This document shows, piece after piece, positions 54,647-63,141 of a stretch of DNA of 64,000 nt (position 1 is its first letter; each line of letters begins with the position of its first letter). Made by a program: the position numbers and the translations under genes. The DNA comes from Roseibium sp. TrichSKD4 (GTDB lineage: Bacteria > Pseudomonadota > Alphaproteobacteria > Rhizobiales > Stappiaceae): NCBI RefSeq assembly GCF_000148725.1, contig NZ_GL476315.1, positions 62,001-126,000 on the forward strand, given 5' to 3'. Under the pieces are notes generated by a model. It was not told the DNA's origin and did not search any database. It was given only the letters and a program-made list of their open reading frames with translations.

Positions 54647-55636
54647 CTACTCCTTTGCGCGGTCAAATGCAGCGGCAATAGAGGTCAAAAGGCTTTCAAT
54701 CCGCTTTTGTTGTTCGCCCTGACCTTCAGCCCAATCTCGCATCATTTGCTGTTCGGACCGGACGTGCTTCACAAGCCCCTGAATACCTTCTGCCAAATTG
54801 GCCATAGCTTGTGCTGCGTTCTTGCTGCTGCCTTCCTCCATGGTTTTTTGAAGAGAGGCGAGCGCGGCCTGAACCTGATCAACACTGCCACTGCCCCGGT
54901 TCTCAAACGGAACGTCTTCCGGTTCAATATCCGTGACAGTTGAAAGCCAGTCTTCCAGTTCCGTGTAAAAGCGGTTTTGAGCTTGTCCGGCTTGAAGGTC
55001 GAGGAACCCGAGAACAAGAGATCCTGTCAGGCCAAACAGGGAGGATGAAAACGCTGTACCCATGCCGGAAAGCGGGGCTTCGAGACCTGCTTTCAGGTCT
55101 TCGAAAATCACATTGGCGTCCCCGGAACCGACGTCCAGGGACTGGATTGTGTTGCCTACGGCGCTCACCGTCTGCAACAAGCCCCAAAAGGTGCCGAGAA
55201 GGCCGAGGAATACGAGTAGTCCGGTCAAATAGCGGGAAATCTCACGCGATTCTTCAAGCCGCATGCCAATCGAATCGAGAATGGAACGAGCGGTGGCCGG
55301 TGTCAGCGTCATTTCGCCGACTTTATTGCCCAGCAGCGTTGCCATTGGGGCCAGAAGGACCGGAGATTGTGCGTCAAGTCCCGGGTCGCCCATGCGGAAA
55401 CTGTTCACCCAGGAGATTTCAGGGAACAGCCGGATTACACGCCCGAACAGTAAAAGCACGCCAAAAACAGCCACGAGCACAATCAGACCGTTGAGGCCGG
55501 GATTGCTCATGAAGGCCACTGAAATCTGGCGATATAATATGAAAGCGATGAACGAGACGATCACCAGAAAGATGATCATGAAGGAGAGGTATGCCCGTGG
55601 ACTGGACAGACTGTAAGGATCAAAGTCTCGTGCCAT
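54647..55636 (-). CDS. MotA/TolQ/ExbB-like proton-channel protein, non-flagellar
   Basis: About 329 residues. Two hydrophobic helices near the N terminus (LSFMIIFLVIVSFIAFILY; LIVLVAVFGVLLLFG) and a later pair (YLTGLLVFLGLLGTFWGLLQTV; GTAFSSSLFGLTGSLVLGFLDL) carry the MotA/ExbB pattern. LLGTFWGL and GMGTAFSSSLFGL, rich in Thr and Gly, are the channel-lining segments. It forms a proton-driven rotary or linear motor with the MotB-like partner encoded directly downstream. A C-terminal coiled coil extends about 90 residues. ATG 55636 is used. Confidence 0.87.
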   Translation of the reverse strand: MARDFDPYSLSSPRAYLSFMIIFLVIVSFIAFILYRQISVAFMSNPGLNGLIVLVAVFGVLLLFGRVIRLFPEISWVNSFRMGDPGLDAQSPVLLAPMATLLGNKVGEMTLTPATARSILDSIGMRLEESREISRYLTGLLVFLGLLGTFWGLLQTVSAVGNTIQSLDVGSGDANVIFEDLKAGLEAPLSGMGTAFSSSLFGLTGSLVLGFLDLQAGQAQNRFYTELEDWLSTVTDIEPEDVPFENRGSGSVDQVQAALASLQKTMEEGSSKNAAQAMANLAEGIQGLVKHVRSEQQMMRDWAEGQGEQQKRIESLLTSIAAAFDRAKE

Positions 55637-55799
55637 GACTCGCCAAATTCGCCAATGAACCGTAACCAATTGATAGCGCGTTTTGATCGGCCATGAAAAC
55701 CGTTAATCTTGTTCAGATGGTGGCTTAACCACCGTTAACGTCACCTGCGCGGCAGGTTTTCTCCCGCACAGGTGGGCAGTCGGCTCATTTTTGAAAACT

Positions 55800-56597
55800 T
55801 TAGGCGTTTGCCGCGGACTTCAGGAATTTGAGAATATGGCGATGCGCGAACTCGTTGCCTGCAACAACGTCACCTGATTCCAGTGATTTATCCTTGCCGC
55901 CAAAATCGGTGACGTAACCACCTGCTTCCTTGACGAGTAGAAGTCCCGCCGCAATGTCCCAGGAGTTCAGCTTGTGTTCCCAAAAGCCGTCCAGACGTCC
56001 GGCGGCGACCCATGCCAAATCCAGAGCAGCAGCACCCGCGCGGCGAATGCCTGCGGTTTCCGGCATCACGTAACGAAGTTCCTTCAAAGCGCGGCCATGA
56101 TCGCCGCGACCAATGAACGGGAGGCCTGTGCCGAAGACCATGTCTGCGGGATTTTCGCGAGCGGCCACACGAAGGCGGCGATCATTCAGGTATGCCCCAC
56201 GTCCACGCTCAGCGGTGTAGAGTTCGTCCATCACCGGATTGTAGACAACGGCCGCCTGAATCTGACCGTTGCGCTCAAGAGCAATGGATGTCGCGAAGAT
56301 CGGTATTCCGTGAAGAAAGTTTGTGGTGCCATCGAGCGGATCAATGTGCCAACGGTGATTGCCGTCGCTTCCCTCTACCTCGCCTGATTCTTCCATGACG
56401 AGGCCATAGGTCGGGCGCGCTTTGGTCAGTTCGTTGCGAAGGATCTCTTCTGCCCGCCGGTCTGCCGCGGACACGAAGTCACCGGGCCCTTTGCGTGAAA
56501 CCTGCAGGTTTTCAACTTCGCCAAAGTCACGTGTCAGTCCACGGCCTGCCTTCGTGGCAGCCTGGACCATAACGTTCAAGATTGCTGTGCGCGCCAT
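55800..56597 (-). CDS. suhB: Inositol monophosphatase family protein (SuhB)
   Basis: About 265 residues. VMEESGEVEG, HIDPLDGTTNFLHGIP and LNSWDIAAGLLLVKEAGG are the three metal and substrate motifs. In E. coli SuhB is also a ribosome-assembly and antitermination factor, which is possible here as well. The suhB-type sRNA lies next to the other family member (hisN, 40 kb away), not here. ATG 56597 fits the family N terminus; a longer frame to 56639 would overlap the spacer after efp. Confidence 0.93.
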   Translation of the reverse strand: MARTAILNVMVQAATKAGRGLTRDFGEVENLQVSRKGPGDFVSAADRRAEEILRNELTKARPTYGLVMEESGEVEGSDGNHRWHIDPLDGTTNFLHGIPIFATSIALERNGQIQAAVVYNPVMDELYTAERGRGAYLNDRRLRVAARENPADMVFGTGLPFIGRGDHGRALKELRYVMPETAGIRRAGAAALDLAWVAAGRLDGFWEHKLNSWDIAAGLLLVKEAGGYVTDFGGKDKSLESGDVVAGNEFAHRHILKFLKSAANA

Positions 56598-56660
56598 GTC
56601 TATGCCGTTCTTGTTGGGTGCGGCAGACGCCTGCCACACCGAAATTCATTTGAGTGTCTT

Positions 56661-57224
56661 TTAGTCCGCGCGGCGCACGTATTCCAGAGTGCCAGTGTCG
56701 ACAATGATCTTCTCACCAGCTGTGATAAACGGCGGGACCATGACGCGAACGCCGTTTTCCATGATGGCAGGCTTATATGACGAAGACTGGGTCTGACCTT
56801 TGACGACGGCATCAGCTTCACTGATTTCCAGTGTCACGTGCTGCGGCAGGGTGATGCCGATCGGACGTTCTTCATGCATCTCCACGGTCACCATCATGCT
56901 GTCTTGCAGGAACGCGGCCCGGTCACCAACAAATTCAGCCTGAAGTTCCAGCTGTTCATAGGTGTCTGTGTCCATGAACACCAGCATGTCTTCCTGTGTG
57001 TAGAGATACTGGAAGTCTTTTTGCTCAAGGCGAACACGCTCGACCTTGTCTTCAGACCGGAAGCGCTCGTTGAGCTTGCGGCCGTCCAGAAGGTTTTTCA
57101 TTTCCACCTGAGCAAATGCGCCGCCCTTGCCCGGCTTCACGTGGTCAACCTTGACCACTGCCCACAAGGTGTCCTGATGTTGCAAAACGTTGCCCGGCTT
57201 GATTTCGTTACCGTTGATCTTCAT
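56661..57224 (-). CDS. efp: Translation elongation factor P
   Basis: 187 residues, normal length. EF-P rescues ribosomes stalled on poly-proline stretches. Lys33 in the [10 protein letters not shown] loop is the residue that EpmAB-type enzymes beta-lysylate; the C-terminal [20 protein letters not shown] is standard. The ATG at 57224 gives the family start [14 protein letters not shown]. suhB follows 63 bases downstream on the same strand. Confidence 0.97.
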   Translation of the reverse strand: MKINGNEIKPGNVLQHQDTLWAVVKVDHVKPGKGGAFAQVEMKNLLDGRKLNERFRSEDKVERVRLEQKDFQYLYTQEDMLVFMDTDTYEQLELQAEFVGDRAAFLQDSMMVTVEMHEERPIGITLPQHVTLEISEADAVVKGQTQSSSYKPAIMENGVRVMVPPFITAGEKIIVDTGTLEYVRRAD

Positions 57225-57335
57225 GAACCGACCGATTGTCTGATGTTGGGATCTCGGGCACGCTTCGGGCCTGATGCGGGGAGCGTGCCAATTTGATTGG
57301 CGCTTGAACACCACACTTGGCCGCAGGATTCAAGG

Positions 57336-57356
57336 AAAAAACGCCGAAAGGCGTCT
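57336..57356 (-). terminator. Intrinsic terminator of the Sel1-repeat gene
   Basis: On the minus strand gacgcc / ggcgt with a short loop and a run of T. It also separates this operon from efp. Confidence 0.65.
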
Positions 57357-57374
57357 CCAATCTGTCCGCATAGA

Positions 57375-58490
57375 TTAAGGTGACGGCGGTGTTTGATCGG
57401 AGCCGGGTGCCAAAAGTGTAGCTGTGTATTGGTTGGCTTGGGCTTGCGCAGCCTTGATGACATCGCTGTCGAGTGTGTCGACAAACTCATCGAGCAGTAG
57501 GTCGGGGACGCCCAATGTGCGGGCAACATAGTGCCACGCGGCTGCCTGCATCTGATTTGGGGTTTTGCCACGCCCATTTGCATAGATCCGGGCCAACCGG
57601 TTCATGGCCACAGGATTGCCTGCGAGGGCTGCGCGCTCAAACCAGGCGGCGGCTTCTGCCTCGTTTGGGTCGAGGCCTTTCCCCTGATGCCGCAGGATTC
57701 CGTAATAGACCTGCGCCGAGGTGTGGCCGCGGCGGGCAGCCCGCCCAAGCCAGAACGCTCCCTGACCTTCGTTGATTTTGCCGTCGATGCCTTCAAGAAA
57801 GGACAGCCCGAGGGAATATTGGGCTTCCGGTTCGTTCAGGCGTGCTGCTTGCACCAACAGCTCTCGTGCCTTTTCTGCATCATACGACCGCCCCTCGCCA
57901 GCCTGATACGAGAGGGCCAGGTTATAAAGCGCGGTTGGATTGTCAGCTTTAGCTGCGATCTCGAAATAGTCAGCAGCTTTCTTCTTGTCCTGTTCAACCC
58001 CATTGCCGAGCAGATAAAGCTGACCGAGGCGAACAGCTGCATATGCATTGCCTTGAGCGGCGGCCAGCGTATACCAGTCAGCCGCCTTTGCGTAATCCAG
58101 TTTGATACCCTGTCCGGTTTCATGCAGAACACCCAGCAATGTTTGAGCTGAAGTATCGCCTTCTTCAGCCAAAGGCGTTGCCATCGCAAGGGCGGTGAGG
58201 AACCAGCCTCTTTGAAAGGCGCTGTAGGCGATTTCAGGCGTTAGACCGGTATCTTCAGGAACCTTGGGAGGTCCGGCATCAATGACGGACACCAATCCCA
58301 GTGGTTGCTCGTCGTCGGTGTTGACGGTTTCCTCTGTGGCGTCTCTCACCTCAGAAGTAGGTTCAGTGCTTTCCTGAGCATGGGCAGCAATGGGTAGCGT
58401 GAGCAAAAGGCCAATCAGAGCAAGACTGTTGAACGCTGAGAGCGTCCGCTTTATCGCAAATGTTCTGGAGCTGACTGGCCAATGTTGCAT
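57375..58490 (-). CDS. Exported Sel1-repeat protein
   Basis: About 371 residues. A signal peptide (LALIGLLLTLPIAAHAQ) starts the protein, followed by an acidic stretch and about seven Sel1 repeats with the pattern A..LG.LY..G.GV..D..KA (for example YAAVRLGQLYLLGNGVEQ and DNPTALYNLALSYQAGEG). Such solenoids bind partner proteins in the periplasm. It starts 4 bases after the stop of the ThiE-like gene, so they are co-translated. The partner is unknown. Confidence 0.85.
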   Translation of the reverse strand: MQHWPVSSRTFAIKRTLSAFNSLALIGLLLTLPIAAHAQESTEPTSEVRDATEETVNTDDEQPLGLVSVIDAGPPKVPEDTGLTPEIAYSAFQRGWFLTALAMATPLAEEGDTSAQTLLGVLHETGQGIKLDYAKAADWYTLAAAQGNAYAAVRLGQLYLLGNGVEQDKKKAADYFEIAAKADNPTALYNLALSYQAGEGRSYDAEKARELLVQAARLNEPEAQYSLGLSFLEGIDGKINEGQGAFWLGRAARRGHTSAQVYYGILRHQGKGLDPNEAEAAAWFERAALAGNPVAMNRLARIYANGRGKTPNQMQAAAWHYVARTLGVPDLLLDEFVDTLDSDVIKAAQAQANQYTATLLAPGSDQTPPSP

Positions 58491-58494
58491 GGGG

Positions 58495-59136
58495 TCAATC
58501 GTCTTCCTCAAATGGATGTTTTTCCAAAATCTCGTTGGCCGCCTTGACTGCAGCGACTGGACCATCAGTGTGCGTCCAGACCGCATCTTTCAAGGCGACA
58601 AAATCGGCACCCGTTGCAGCTGCAGCCTCAACAGAGTGCAACGTCTTACCGCCAAGCGCAACACAGGGTGTCTCGAACAGCTCAGCCCACCAGTCTGCTT
58701 TGCTGAGTGTTTTGGAATGAGCTTCATCCTGTTCTTCCAGATCGAGCTTGCCGAAGAACAGGTAGTCAATGCCGGTCTCTGCCGTTTCCATGTCTTCGTG
58801 CTTGAGTTTGGTCCCGCCCGCTCCAACGATCTTGGCAGGCTGGAAGCTCTCAACGGCCATTTTGATGTCGTCCAGAGACTTGTCTACATGAACCCCATCT
58901 GCGCCCGTTCGACCTGCGGCTTGAGTGTCACCATAGATCAGGGCAGCAGCACCTGCTTCTTGCGCTATCGGAACCAAAAGTTCAGCAGCAGCCTGAACAT
59001 CACGAGAGCTTGCTTCAGGCATGTAGATCAGAACGCAGGCAACATCGCCTCCAGCGAGCGCTTCGCTCAGCTTGGTGGCCATTTCTGCCGTTTCAAAGGA
59101 CGGCGGTGTAATAAGAAAGAGGCGTGGCCGGTTCAC
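58495..59136 (-). CDS. ThiE-like (thiamine phosphate synthase fold) protein, active site diverged
   Basis: About 213 residues of the TENI/ThiE TIM-barrel fold: GADGVHVDKSLDD, DYLFFGKLDLEE and VALGGKTLHSVEAAAATGADFVAL fit in order. The usual QLRxK diphosphate block is VLIYMPE here, and the NDR block is IYGDTQ, so thiamine phosphate synthase activity is doubtful. GTG 59136 is taken as the start (TTG 59160 is in frame). It lies between fba and the Sel1 gene, with an fba terminator before it. Annotated as ThiE in relatives, but its role is unknown. Confidence 0.8.
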   Translation of the reverse strand: MNRPRLFLITPPSFETAEMATKLSEALAGGDVACVLIYMPEASSRDVQAAAELLVPIAQEAGAAALIYGDTQAAGRTGADGVHVDKSLDDIKMAVESFQPAKIVGAGGTKLKHEDMETAETGIDYLFFGKLDLEEQDEAHSKTLSKADWWAELFETPCVALGGKTLHSVEAAAATGADFVALKDAVWTHTDGPVAAVKAANEILEKHPFEEDD

Positions 59137-59198
59137 TGTTGTGTCTCTGTGTTGACCCAAAAGGGCGGTTCAAAGGAAGTGATAGGCTCTAATCATAG

Positions 59199-59222
59199 AA
59201 AAAGAGGGGCGCAAGGCCCCTC
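59199..59222 (-). terminator. Intrinsic terminator after fba
   Basis: On the minus strand gaggggc / gcccctc hairpin with a five-base loop and TTTTT. Confidence 0.85.
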
Positions 59223-59266
59223 ATTGTGTTTTTCCAGTTTCACTCGGCTGGGTGAAGGCCTCGCCG

Positions 59267-60334
59267 TCAATCTGCTTTCGGATCCAGATTGCCGCTTTTG
59301 TACTCGGTTGCCATTTCGGCAAGGGTCGCAATCCGTGTGATCTTGTTTGCCTGTCCGGCGGTGTTGAACGCTTCAAAGCGATCAACACAGAGTTTTTGCA
59401 TGGCTTCTCGAGCCGGCTTGAGATACTTGCGCGGATCGAATTCACCCGGATTTTCCGACAGGACCCTTCGAATCTGACCCGTCATGGCCATGCGGTTGTC
59501 GGTGTCGATGTTGATCTTGCGGACGCCGTTCTTGATGCCGCGCTGGATTTCTTCAACAGGAACGCCCCAAGTTTGCGGCATCTCGCCGCCATATTGGTTG
59601 ATAATGTCCTGAAGGTCTTGTGGAACGGAAGACGAGCCGTGCATCACCAGATGGGTGTCTGGGAGACGACGGTGAATTTCCTCGATCACGTGCATCGCCA
59701 AGATGTCGCCATCCGGCTTGCGCGTGAATTTGTAGGCGCCGTGGCTGGTACCCATGGCAATCGCAAGGGCGTCGACCTTGGTGGCCTGAACGAATTTTAC
59801 TGCCTCGTCGGGATTGGTCAGAAGTTGCTCTTCGCTGAGTTTGCCTTCAGCGCCATGCCCATCTTCCTTGTCGCCCATGCCGGTCTCCAACGAGCCAAGA
59901 ACGCCAAGTTCGCCTTCCACGGAGATGCCGCCGAGGTGAGCCATGTCCGTAACGGTTTTTGTCACATCGACATTGTAGTCCCAATCCGCCGGGGTCTTGC
60001 CGTCCGCTTCAAGTGATCCGTCCATCATCACTGACGTAAAGCCAGCCTGAATGGCGGTCATGCAGGTGCCGGGCTCATTGCCGTGGTCCAGATGAACACA
60101 GACCGGAATATGCGGGTAGATTTCGGCAACAGCGTCCATCATGTGCTTGAGCATGATGTCATGCGCATAGGCGCGTGCGCCACGTGAGGCTTGGATGATG
60201 ACTGGCGAATCGGTTTGGTCCGCCGCTGCCATGATGGCGAGTGCCTGTTCCATATTGTTGATGTTGAATGCTGGCACACCATAATCTTGCTCTGCAGCGT
60301 GATCGAGCAATTGGCGAAGCGTAATCCGAGCCAT
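59267..60334 (-). CDS. fba: Fructose-bisphosphate aldolase, class II
   Basis: A 355-residue zinc enzyme that splits fructose-1,6-bisphosphate into two triose phosphates. [26 protein letters not shown] (zinc His), [11 protein letters not shown] and [11 protein letters not shown] are typical of the Calvin-cycle/type-B subclass with a longer insert ([15 protein letters not shown]). GGGAG lies 6 bases before ATG 60334. pgk and gap lie upstream on the same strand, each with its own terminator. Confidence 0.96.
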   Translation of the reverse strand: MARITLRQLLDHAAEQDYGVPAFNINNMEQALAIMAAADQTDSPVIIQASRGARAYAHDIMLKHMMDAVAEIYPHIPVCVHLDHGNEPGTCMTAIQAGFTSVMMDGSLEADGKTPADWDYNVDVTKTVTDMAHLGGISVEGELGVLGSLETGMGDKEDGHGAEGKLSEEQLLTNPDEAVKFVQATKVDALAIAMGTSHGAYKFTRKPDGDILAMHVIEEIHRRLPDTHLVMHGSSSVPQDLQDIINQYGGEMPQTWGVPVEEIQRGIKNGVRKINIDTDNRMAMTGQIRRVLSENPGEFDPRKYLKPAREAMQKLCVDRFEAFNTAGQANKITRIATLAEMATEYKSGNLDPKAD

Positions 60335-60523
60335 CAAAGTCTCCCGTTTGGCACACTCCGAAGAAGCACAAAATTTGCCCCAAGGGTGCTGTTGGCGTGT
60401 CGATTGAGTGTTTCTACCAAACCATCGGAGATTGGGAAGATGGGAGGCAACGACCTAAATCAATTAAATTGGAAAGCGGGCAAAGAAATTTACATTGAGT
60501 TGTTGTGTGACAGGTTTCTCAGA

Positions 60524-60557
60524 CAAAAAACGCGCCCAACGAGAAAGCGGGCGCGTT
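60524..60557 (-). terminator. Intrinsic terminator of the DM13 gene
   Basis: On the minus strand aacgcgccc / gggcgcgtt hairpin with an eleven-base loop and a run of T. Confidence 0.88.
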
Positions 60558-60592
60558 GCCAAAGTCACAAGGATTATGCGTTCTAAGTCGCG

Positions 60593-61069
60593 TCAGTTCG
60601 ACAGGCTTGCGGGGGAAAACAGAACGCTAAATTGTTCGCACCAGATGACGACAGACTTGTATTTGGTGAGGTCGGTATCGGCCGGAATTGAATAGCTCTG
60701 GTTGCCGATGTTGCCCTTCAGTGGGCCAAGAGACAGCCATTCATTGTCCAAAACATCCGTTGCAGATGTCGGATCTTTGTGAGTGGACAGCCAAACCTTC
60801 AGATCCGGACCATTCGTCACGTTGAAGTTTGAGAGTTGAAGTTCTGGCCCGGTTTCCAGCTGCACGAGAGCTGCCTGACCTGCCCCCTTGTGGGCAAAGT
60901 CTGCATCCTTGAAAGAGCCACTTGCGAGGATTTGAGAAGTGCTTGCTGTCACGAGGGTCTCCGACACTGTGCGATCAATCCAAAGCGGTGAGGCAAGATA
61001 CCAGAAAGCGGCACCAAACACTGCACCTGCCAAAAAACATGGGACTGCAATCAGAAGAAATCTTTTCAT
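60593..61069 (-). CDS. Exported DM13-domain protein
   Basis: A 158-residue protein. An N-terminal signal or anchor (FLLIAVPCFLAGAVFGAAFWYL) is followed by the DM13 domain: ILASGSFKDADFAHKGAGQA, QLSNFNVTNGPDLKVWLST and VVIWCEQFSVLFSPASL, with the one conserved Cys. DM13 has been proposed to take part in redox or electron transfer because of its buried Cys; this is family knowledge. It lies between pgk and fba with its own promoter space. AGGTC is before the ATG. Confidence 0.87.
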   Translation of the reverse strand: MKRFLLIAVPCFLAGAVFGAAFWYLASPLWIDRTVSETLVTASTSQILASGSFKDADFAHKGAGQAALVQLETGPELQLSNFNVTNGPDLKVWLSTHKDPTSATDVLDNEWLSLGPLKGNIGNQSYSIPADTDLTKYKSVVIWCEQFSVLFSPASLSN

Positions 61070-61153
61070 AGTTGACCTGCCTATTCTTCCGTAGGGGTAT
61101 TTTGCGATGCTTATCCTTCGATTTTCCTCCAAATGCAACCAAATGCTTGAAAT

Positions 61154-61188
61154 AAAAGAAAAAGGGCCCGTGTGTTGTGGGCCCCTTA
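61154..61188 (-). terminator. Intrinsic terminator of pgk
   Basis: On the minus strand gggccc / gggccc hairpin with a nine-base loop followed by TTTTTCTTTT. Confidence 0.82.
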
Positions 61189-61213
61189 TAGTCTGATCGG
61201 AAGAATTTTGGTC

Positions 61214-62407
61214 TTAGCTCTCCAAGGCTTTCACACCCGGCAACTCCTTGCCTTCCAGCCACTCCAGAAAAGCTCCGCCTGCGGTTGAGACATAGGAAAA
61301 GCTATCCGCGGCATCTGCATGGTTCAGAGCTGCAACGGTATCTCCACCACCTGCAACAGAGTTGAGCTTCCCCGCCTTTGTGCGGTTGGCCGCGTGCTGT
61401 GCTGCTGCAACTGTGGCTGTGTCAAATGGCTCGATCTCAAAGGCGCCCAGCGGCCCGTTCCAGACTAATGTGGAAGCTCCATCGATCTTGGTACGAACAT
61501 TGTTGACCGAGTCGACGCCAACATCGAGGATCATGGCATCTTCAGGGATGGCATCCAGTGAAACGGTCTCGTTTTCAGCACCGGCCTTGAACTCACGAGC
61601 AACAACCGCATCTGTTGGCAGAACAATCTCGCACCCGGCTTTTTCTGCCGCTGTCATGATTGTATTGGCAGTTCCTGCAAGGTCATGTTCGCAGAGGGAT
61701 TTACCCACATTTATGCCTTTAGCTGCGAGGAATGTGTTGGCCATTCCGCCGCCGATCACCAGCATATCGACCTTTGAAACCAGATTCTCCAGAAGGTCGA
61801 TCTTGGACGATACTTTGGCACCGCCGACAACAGCCAGAACTGGTCGTTTTGGTTCACCCAAAGCAGACCCTAGAGCTTCCAGTTCTGCCTGCATGGTCCG
61901 GCCAGCATAGGCTGGCAGCAACTTGGCTATGCCTTCCGTTGATCCGTGAGCGCGGTGTGCGGCTGAAAAGGCGTCATTGACATAGATGTCGCCGTTTTGG
62001 GCCAGCGCCTTGGCAAAATCAGGATCATTCTTCTCTTCGTCCGAGTGATAGCGGGTATTTTCAAGAAGAAGAACGCCGCCATTTTCGAGGGCGGCAACCG
62101 CATCTGCTGCGGCAGCGCCAATACAGTCATCTGCGAAGCTGACCGGCTTGGCGAGCAGCTCGGCAACCGCCGGTGCAACCGGGGCGAGCGACATCTCCGC
62201 AACCCGCTCCCCCTTTGGACGTCCAAAATGGGCAAGCAGAACGACTTTTGCGCCCTTGTCGGACAATTCGCGCAGGGTCGGCAACACCCGTTCAATTCGG
62301 GTCGTGTCAGTCACCTTTGTACCGTCCATCGGAACGTTCAGGTCAACGCGAACAAGTACGCGTTTTCCGGTGATGTCAGAAAGGTCATCAAGGGTCTTGA
62401 AGGTCAT
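61214..62407 (-). CDS. pgk: Phosphoglycerate kinase
   Basis: A 397-residue glycolytic enzyme that makes ATP from 1,3-bisphosphoglycerate. [17 protein letters not shown] at the N terminus, [29 protein letters not shown] and the C-terminal [13 protein letters not shown]-type glycine loop are all present. It starts 22 bases after the stop of the LysE-family gene, so the two are likely on one transcript, and it ends at its own terminator. Confidence 0.97.
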   Translation of the reverse strand: MTFKTLDDLSDITGKRVLVRVDLNVPMDGTKVTDTTRIERVLPTLRELSDKGAKVVLLAHFGRPKGERVAEMSLAPVAPAVAELLAKPVSFADDCIGAAAADAVAALENGGVLLLENTRYHSDEEKNDPDFAKALAQNGDIYVNDAFSAAHRAHGSTEGIAKLLPAYAGRTMQAELEALGSALGEPKRPVLAVVGGAKVSSKIDLLENLVSKVDMLVIGGGMANTFLAAKGINVGKSLCEHDLAGTANTIMTAAEKAGCEIVLPTDAVVAREFKAGAENETVSLDAIPEDAMILDVGVDSVNNVRTKIDGASTLVWNGPLGAFEIEPFDTATVAAAQHAANRTKAGKLNSVAGGGDTVAALNHADAADSFSYVSTAGGAFLEWLEGKELPGVKALES

Positions 62408-62429
62408 CTTATAAACTCAACAGGTTGGG

Positions 62430-63053
62430 TCAGGGCCGTGACGAGTTGGTGGTGATGGCAATGCCAATGCCAAACAGGGTGAGCAGCACGCCGAAGGAGC
62501 GTTCAATCCAGAGCTTGGCACCCATGAAGCCTTGCTGAACGCTAGGCAAGGTAAAGAACACGGTGACGAGTACAAACCACAGGAAGACGCCGGATGCCAT
62601 GATGCCGCCGTAACCGATTTTGGTCCAAAGAGGCGTAGTGGGCGAGGTGACCTGCAAAAAGACACTCATGGCAAACATTGTGGCTTTCGGATTGGTCACA
62701 TTCGTGAAGAAACCCCAGCGCAGGGCTTTCATTGGGCTCATGCCGGTGGCTGCGTCACTCTTGGGCGCATTGGTAGATGCGGAGCGAAACATGGTGAAGC
62801 CGAGAAAGATCAGGTACGCGGCACCGATGAGTTTCAGGGCGTTGAACAGGAAAATGGACTGGGAGACGATCAGTCCGATCCCGGCGAGGGCGTATGAGAC
62901 ATGAACGCCAAGGGCCAAGGCAATTCCGAGAGCTGTCATGATGCCGGCCATTCGGCCTCCCACAAGGGCATTTCGAAGGACAACGGCAAAGTCTGGTCCG
63001 GGAACAATGGCGACAACCACAGTTAAGGAGATAACGGTCAGAAGCTCAATCAT
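62430..63053 (-). CDS. LysE-family amino-acid exporter (RhtB/LysE)
   Basis: A 207-residue inner-membrane protein with about six helices. VAIVPGPDFAVVLRNALVGGRMAG is the LysE start motif (given in part), and GFFTNVTNPKATMFAMSVF the central one. Relatives export homoserine, threonine or lysine. It stands between gap and pgk, an unusual place for a transporter. ATG 63053 fits the family N terminus although the ribosome site is weak; the longer frame to 63209 is not credible. Confidence 0.87.
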   Translation of the reverse strand: MIELLTVISLTVVVAIVPGPDFAVVLRNALVGGRMAGIMTALGIALALGVHVSYALAGIGLIVSQSIFLFNALKLIGAAYLIFLGFTMFRSASTNAPKSDAATGMSPMKALRWGFFTNVTNPKATMFAMSVFLQVTSPTTPLWTKIGYGGIMASGVFLWFVLVTVFFTLPSVQQGFMGAKLWIERSFGVLLTLFGIGIAITTNSSRP

Positions 63054-63072
63054 CGAATACTCGTTTTGGGCA

Positions 63073-63106
63073 ATAAAAAGGGCGACCTTGCTGCAGCAAG
63101 CCCGCC
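63073..63106 (-). terminator. Intrinsic terminator after gap
   Basis: On the minus strand gggcgggcttgc / gcaaggtcgccc (one mismatch) around a tight loop, followed by a T run. Confidence 0.75.
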
Positions 63107-63141
63107 CCTGATTTGTCATGTTCAGTGGTTCGGCACTGACA

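Noticed and set aside
53609-55636. Zorya anti-phage system (ZorA/ZorB-like motor pair)
   Set aside because: No ZorC, ZorD or ZorE genes are near; neighbours are core genes (DUF1013, suhB, efp) and the pair appears to be part of the conserved genome.
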